Source: Sphingomonas sp. ERG5 (lineage in GTDB: Bacteria; Pseudomonadota; Alphaproteobacteria; Sphingomonadales; Sphingomonadaceae). From it: a stretch of DNA of 52,761 nt. The stretch lies in contig NZ_JSXI01000009.1 of the NCBI RefSeq assembly GCF_000803065.1, forward strand, positions 1 to 52,761. The letters are read 5' to 3'. Of this stretch, positions 50,374 to 52,761 are shown piece after piece. Every line of letters starts with the position of its first letter. Position 1 is the first letter of the stretch. The notes beneath the pieces were generated by a model. The model was not told the origin of the DNA, made no database searches, and saw only the letters and a list, made by a program, of their open reading frames with translations. Both the position numbers and the translations under genes were made by a program.

Positions 50374-50443
50374 ATTCCGGTCTTGCGATCGGAGCGCGCC
50401 TAAGAGACGAGGGCGGCTGGATTGTCAAGGCGAAGGTGTCGCT

Positions 50444-50575
50444 ATGAGCGATAAGGACGAAAAGGCCGCGCGGTTGGCGGCGGCGCTGCGCGAGAATCTG
50501 AAGCGGCGCAAGGCACAGGCGCGGCGTGCGGACACGCCGCCGCCGCGCGAGGAAAAGCGCGAGCCCGACGCCTGA
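50444..50575 (+). CDS. 43-residue basic conserved protein
   Basis: A short gene encodes MSDKDEKAARLAAALRENLKRRKAQARRAD followed by TPPPREEKREPDA. The charged, helix-forming N-terminus and Pro/Glu tail, an AAGG site 10 bases upstream and codon use like the surrounding genes support a real gene despite its length. It resembles small proteins found widely next to tRNA or housekeeping genes in sphingomonads; this is from memory. The strongly basic helix could bind nucleic acid or ribosomes, but the function is unknown. Confidence 0.75.
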   Translation: MSDKDEKAARLAAALRENLKRRKAQARRADTPPPREEKREPDA

Positions 50576-50691
50576 CCGGGACCGGGCGCCGATTCAAGGC
50601 GCTGGCGGTTCATGACAGGATGGCGCCGGACGGAATGCCTTGCGGTTTTTTCCCCGCGCTCTTTCTCATGTTGAAAGGGTTGCGGCGCTCC

Positions 50692-50717
50692 GACCGCTGT
50701 TATGCATAACAGCGGTC
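50692..50717. repeat. 26-bp perfect palindrome
   Basis: The half-site GACCGCTGTTATG is followed at once by its exact reverse complement, with no loop. It lies between two convergent genes, so it may act as a transcription terminator or hairpin, or as a protein-binding site. It has no following T-run and is not a dif or CRISPR sequence. Confidence 0.7.
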
Positions 50718-50843
50718 ATGGGAGGCAGGTCATTGAGAAAAAGAGAAGGATTCCCATCGAAAATCCAACCTAACAGCGTTGGTTTTTCTTCGGGCAAGGC
50801 GCGGTCGGTATCGTTGCGACACGGGGTAGCCGAGACGGCCCAC

Positions 50844-52652
50844 CTAGCCGATCGGCGCGCATTTCTCCTCGAGCCATTCCAGTTCGTCACCGCTCATCTG
50901 CGGCCCTAGGATTTCCAGCACCCTGGCATGATAGGCGTTGAGCCAGCCGCGCTCGGCCGAGGTGAGCATCTCGGGCACGATCAGCGACCGTTCGATCGGG
51001 CAGAAGGTCAATGTCTCGAACCCGAGCATGGCCGCATCGCCGCCGGCAATCTCGCGTTCCTCGACCAGGATCAGATTCTCGATGCGGATGCCGTACTCGC
51101 CCGCCTTGTAATAGCCGGGCTCGTTCGAAATGATCATGCCGGCACGCAGCGGCTCGCTCGGGCCGCCGCCGGGATAATTGGGCTGGGCGATGCGCTGCGG
51201 GCCTTCATGTACCGAGAGATAGGCGCCGACGCCGTGGCCGGTGCCGTGAGCGTAATCGAGCCCCGCTTCCCAAAGCGGGCGCCGCGCAAAGCCGTCGAGC
51301 TGCCCGCCATTGGTGCCACGCGGGAAGATCGCGGTGGCGAGGCCGATATGGCCTTTCAACACGCGGGTGAAGCGGTCGCGCATTTCCTCGCCCGATTCCG
51401 GGTTCAATTGGCCGATCGGCAGCACGCGTGTCACATCGGTGGTGCCGTCGGCATATTGCCCGCCCGAATCGACCAGATAGAGCTGGCCGGGCTCAAGCGC
51501 CGCGTTCGATTCGGGGGTCGAATGATAATGCGGGCTCGCGCCGTGCCCGCCGGTGGCCGAGATGGTGTCGAACGAGGTGTCCTTGAGCACCCCTGTCGCT
51601 TCGCGGAATTCCTGCAGCTTGGCGACGCAGCTTAGTTCGGTCTGCCCGCCCTTGGGCGCTTCCGTTTCCACCCAGCGCAGGAAACGCGCCAGCGCCGCGC
51701 CGTCGCGGGCGGAGGCAGCACGGTGGCCGGCGATCTCGACCGGGTTCTTGGTCGCCTTGGCCAGCACCACCGGATCGCGCAGCGCCAGCACCTTACCGCC
51801 GCCCTGTTCGAGCCGGTCGAAGATCGCCGCGACCGCGCGCTCGGGGTCGGCGGCGATGCGCTTGCCGGCATAGCTGCCGAGCGCCGCCGCGAACGCCGAG
51901 CGATCCTTGACGCGGATCGCGTTGCCGAGATGCTGGAGGACCGCGTCGTCGATCTTGTCCGGGGCAACGAACAGGTCAGCGGTGCCGTCGCTATCGACGA
52001 TCGCATAGGCCAGCGCGACCGGTGTATGCGCGACATCCTGTCCGCGGATGTTGAGTGTCCAGGCGATCGAATCGAGCGCGGTCAACACGACGGCGTCGGC
52101 CTTGCGCTCGGCCAGCCAGTCGGCGATCTCCGCGCGCTTCGCGGCGGATGAGGCTCCCGCTTGCGCGTCATTCTGCACCACGAGGCGTGCGTCGGACGGT
52201 GCGGGGCGATCGGGCCACACAGCGTCGATCGGGTTGGTGTCGACCGCAACCAGCTCGGCACCGCGCGCGGCGAGGGCCTTCCTCGCGTCTTCGACCCAGG
52301 CGCGGGTGTGCAGCCAGGGATCGTAACCGATCCGCCCGCCCTGCGCGGCATGCTCGCCGAGCCAGCCCGCGACGCTGGTCGCGGGGACCGAGACGAATTG
52401 CCAGTGATCGCCATCGACTTGCTGCCGTACTTGCAGCGTGTAGCGCCCGTCAGTGAAGATCGCTGCCTGTTCGGGCAGGACGACCGCGCTGCCCGCCGAT
52501 CCCTGGAATCCGGTCAGCCAGGCGAGCCGCTGCGCATAGGCGCCGACATATTCGCTCATATGCTCGTCGGTCAGCGGTACGACGAAGCCGTCGAGACGGT
52601 CGCGCTTCAGCTGTTCGCGAAGGGCGGAAAGGCGGTCGGCATAGTTGGACAT
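50844..52652 (-). CDS. Aminopeptidase P family metallopeptidase (M24B)
   Basis: A 602-residue cytoplasmic peptidase that removes N-terminal residues before proline. Two creatinase-like N-terminal domains (residues of about 1-300) precede the pita-bread catalytic domain, whose metal ligands are visible: Asp in YLVDSGGQYADG, Asp in TTDVTRVLPIG, His in GHGVGAYLSVHEGP, Glu in IISNEPGYYKAGEYG and Glu in RIENLILVEE. The length of about 600 is that of the long bacterial/eukaryotic X-Pro aminopeptidase type. ATG 52652 begins MSNYADRLSALREQLKRDRLDGFVVP, the family start; the extra frame upstream is shadow. Confidence 0.95.
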   Translation of the reverse strand: MSNYADRLSALREQLKRDRLDGFVVPLTDEHMSEYVGAYAQRLAWLTGFQGSAGSAVVLPEQAAIFTDGRYTLQVRQQVDGDHWQFVSVPATSVAGWLGEHAAQGGRIGYDPWLHTRAWVEDARKALAARGAELVAVDTNPIDAVWPDRPAPSDARLVVQNDAQAGASSAAKRAEIADWLAERKADAVVLTALDSIAWTLNIRGQDVAHTPVALAYAIVDSDGTADLFVAPDKIDDAVLQHLGNAIRVKDRSAFAAALGSYAGKRIAADPERAVAAIFDRLEQGGGKVLALRDPVVLAKATKNPVEIAGHRAASARDGAALARFLRWVETEAPKGGQTELSCVAKLQEFREATGVLKDTSFDTISATGGHGASPHYHSTPESNAALEPGQLYLVDSGGQYADGTTDVTRVLPIGQLNPESGEEMRDRFTRVLKGHIGLATAIFPRGTNGGQLDGFARRPLWEAGLDYAHGTGHGVGAYLSVHEGPQRIAQPNYPGGGPSEPLRAGMIISNEPGYYKAGEYGIRIENLILVEEREIAGGDAAMLGFETLTFCPIERSLIVPEMLTSAERGWLNAYHARVLEILGPQMSGDELEWLEEKCAPIG

Positions 52653-52726
52653 GGGGGAGATCCGGGCGAGATGTTGTTGATTGCCCATCCATAAACCGCC
52701 CGGCGCGGCTTGGCGACTGTCCCGGT

Positions 52727-52761
52727 TCAGCCGCCGCCGCACCCGCCACATCCGCCGCCAC
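52727..52761 (-). CDS. C-terminal end of a Gly/Cys-rich protein (3' partial)
   Basis: The minus-strand frame reads GGGCGGCGGG followed by a TGA stop at 52727-52729 and is open to the window edge. Such a Gly/Cys-rich tail is a known ending of TIGR04222-type membrane proteins, a family often found in alphaproteobacteria. With ten codons visible the family call is tentative, but a short gene end is likely because it lies upstream of aminopeptidase P on the same strand. Confidence 0.4.
   Translation of the reverse strand, partial: GGGCGGCGGG

Overview
The window is a high-G+C alphaproteobacterial chromosome segment, most likely from a sphingomonad. Pointers are the high-G+C codon use with strong antisense shadow frames, TonB-dependent receptors paired with single catabolic enzymes, a LinB/DhaA-type haloalkane dehalogenase, a FolD/YggT/DUF167 housekeeping operon, and omega subunit, FolD and ArgB sequences of alphaproteobacterial type. 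This placement is an inference; no rRNA is present.

Layout. 1-2.1 kb: the end of a zinc-ribbon/DUF3426-like protein, a convergent MATE exporter and tRNA-Leu(GAG). 2.5-5.8 kb: a type III polyketide synthase, methyltransferase and flavoprotein operon, then msrB. 5.8-11.7 kb: a phospholipase D-family protein, rpoZ with a clear promoter and terminator, a 25-bp tandem repeat, and a polyprenyl-sugar type glycosylation locus (GtrB-like GT2, methyltransferase, GtrA, STT3-like GT-C protein). 12-14.7 kb: a tightly overlapping YggT-DUF167-FolD-secreted protein-MarC operon. 14.8-22.3 kb: a TonB C-terminal domain protein, argB, a queuosine-precursor transporter, a nucleoside transporter, threonine ammonia-lyase, dinB, a YcaQ-like glycosylase and a small protein. 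22.3-25.7 kb: a LysR regulator divergent from a haloalkane dehalogenase-amidase operon.

25.8-35.5 kb is the highlight. Seven overlapping or nearly abutting minus-strand genes encode a multicopper oxidase (laccase-like), a tyrosinase with N- and C-terminal extensions, a LodA/GoxA-like cysteine tryptophylquinone (CTQ) oxidase, a small beta-rich protein, a LodB-like flavoprotein (the partner known to be needed for CTQ formation), a DJ-1/PfpI protein, and a DUF2182/PpoB2-like membrane protein (a family linked to copper delivery to tyrosinase). The cluster joins three unrelated oxidase chemistries with two probable cofactor-maturation proteins and looks like one oxidative pathway or exported oxidase system.

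35.8-47.9 kb: an ArsR-SRPBCC pair with operator-like palindromes, an ECF sigma factor with a membrane protein, two TonB receptor units (one with a Tat-exported class V aminotransferase, one with a serine hydrolase), two paralogous small XRE regulators (one with DUF2975), and a DUF389 membrane protein. 48-50.2 kb: a lower-G+C, horizontally acquired type II restriction-modification system with an EcoRV-like nuclease, an adenine methylase and a controller protein with visible C-boxes, next to the 3' end of tRNA-Thr(GGT). 50.4-52.7 kb: a 43-residue protein, a 26-bp perfect palindrome, aminopeptidase P, and the last codons of a Gly/Cys-rich protein.
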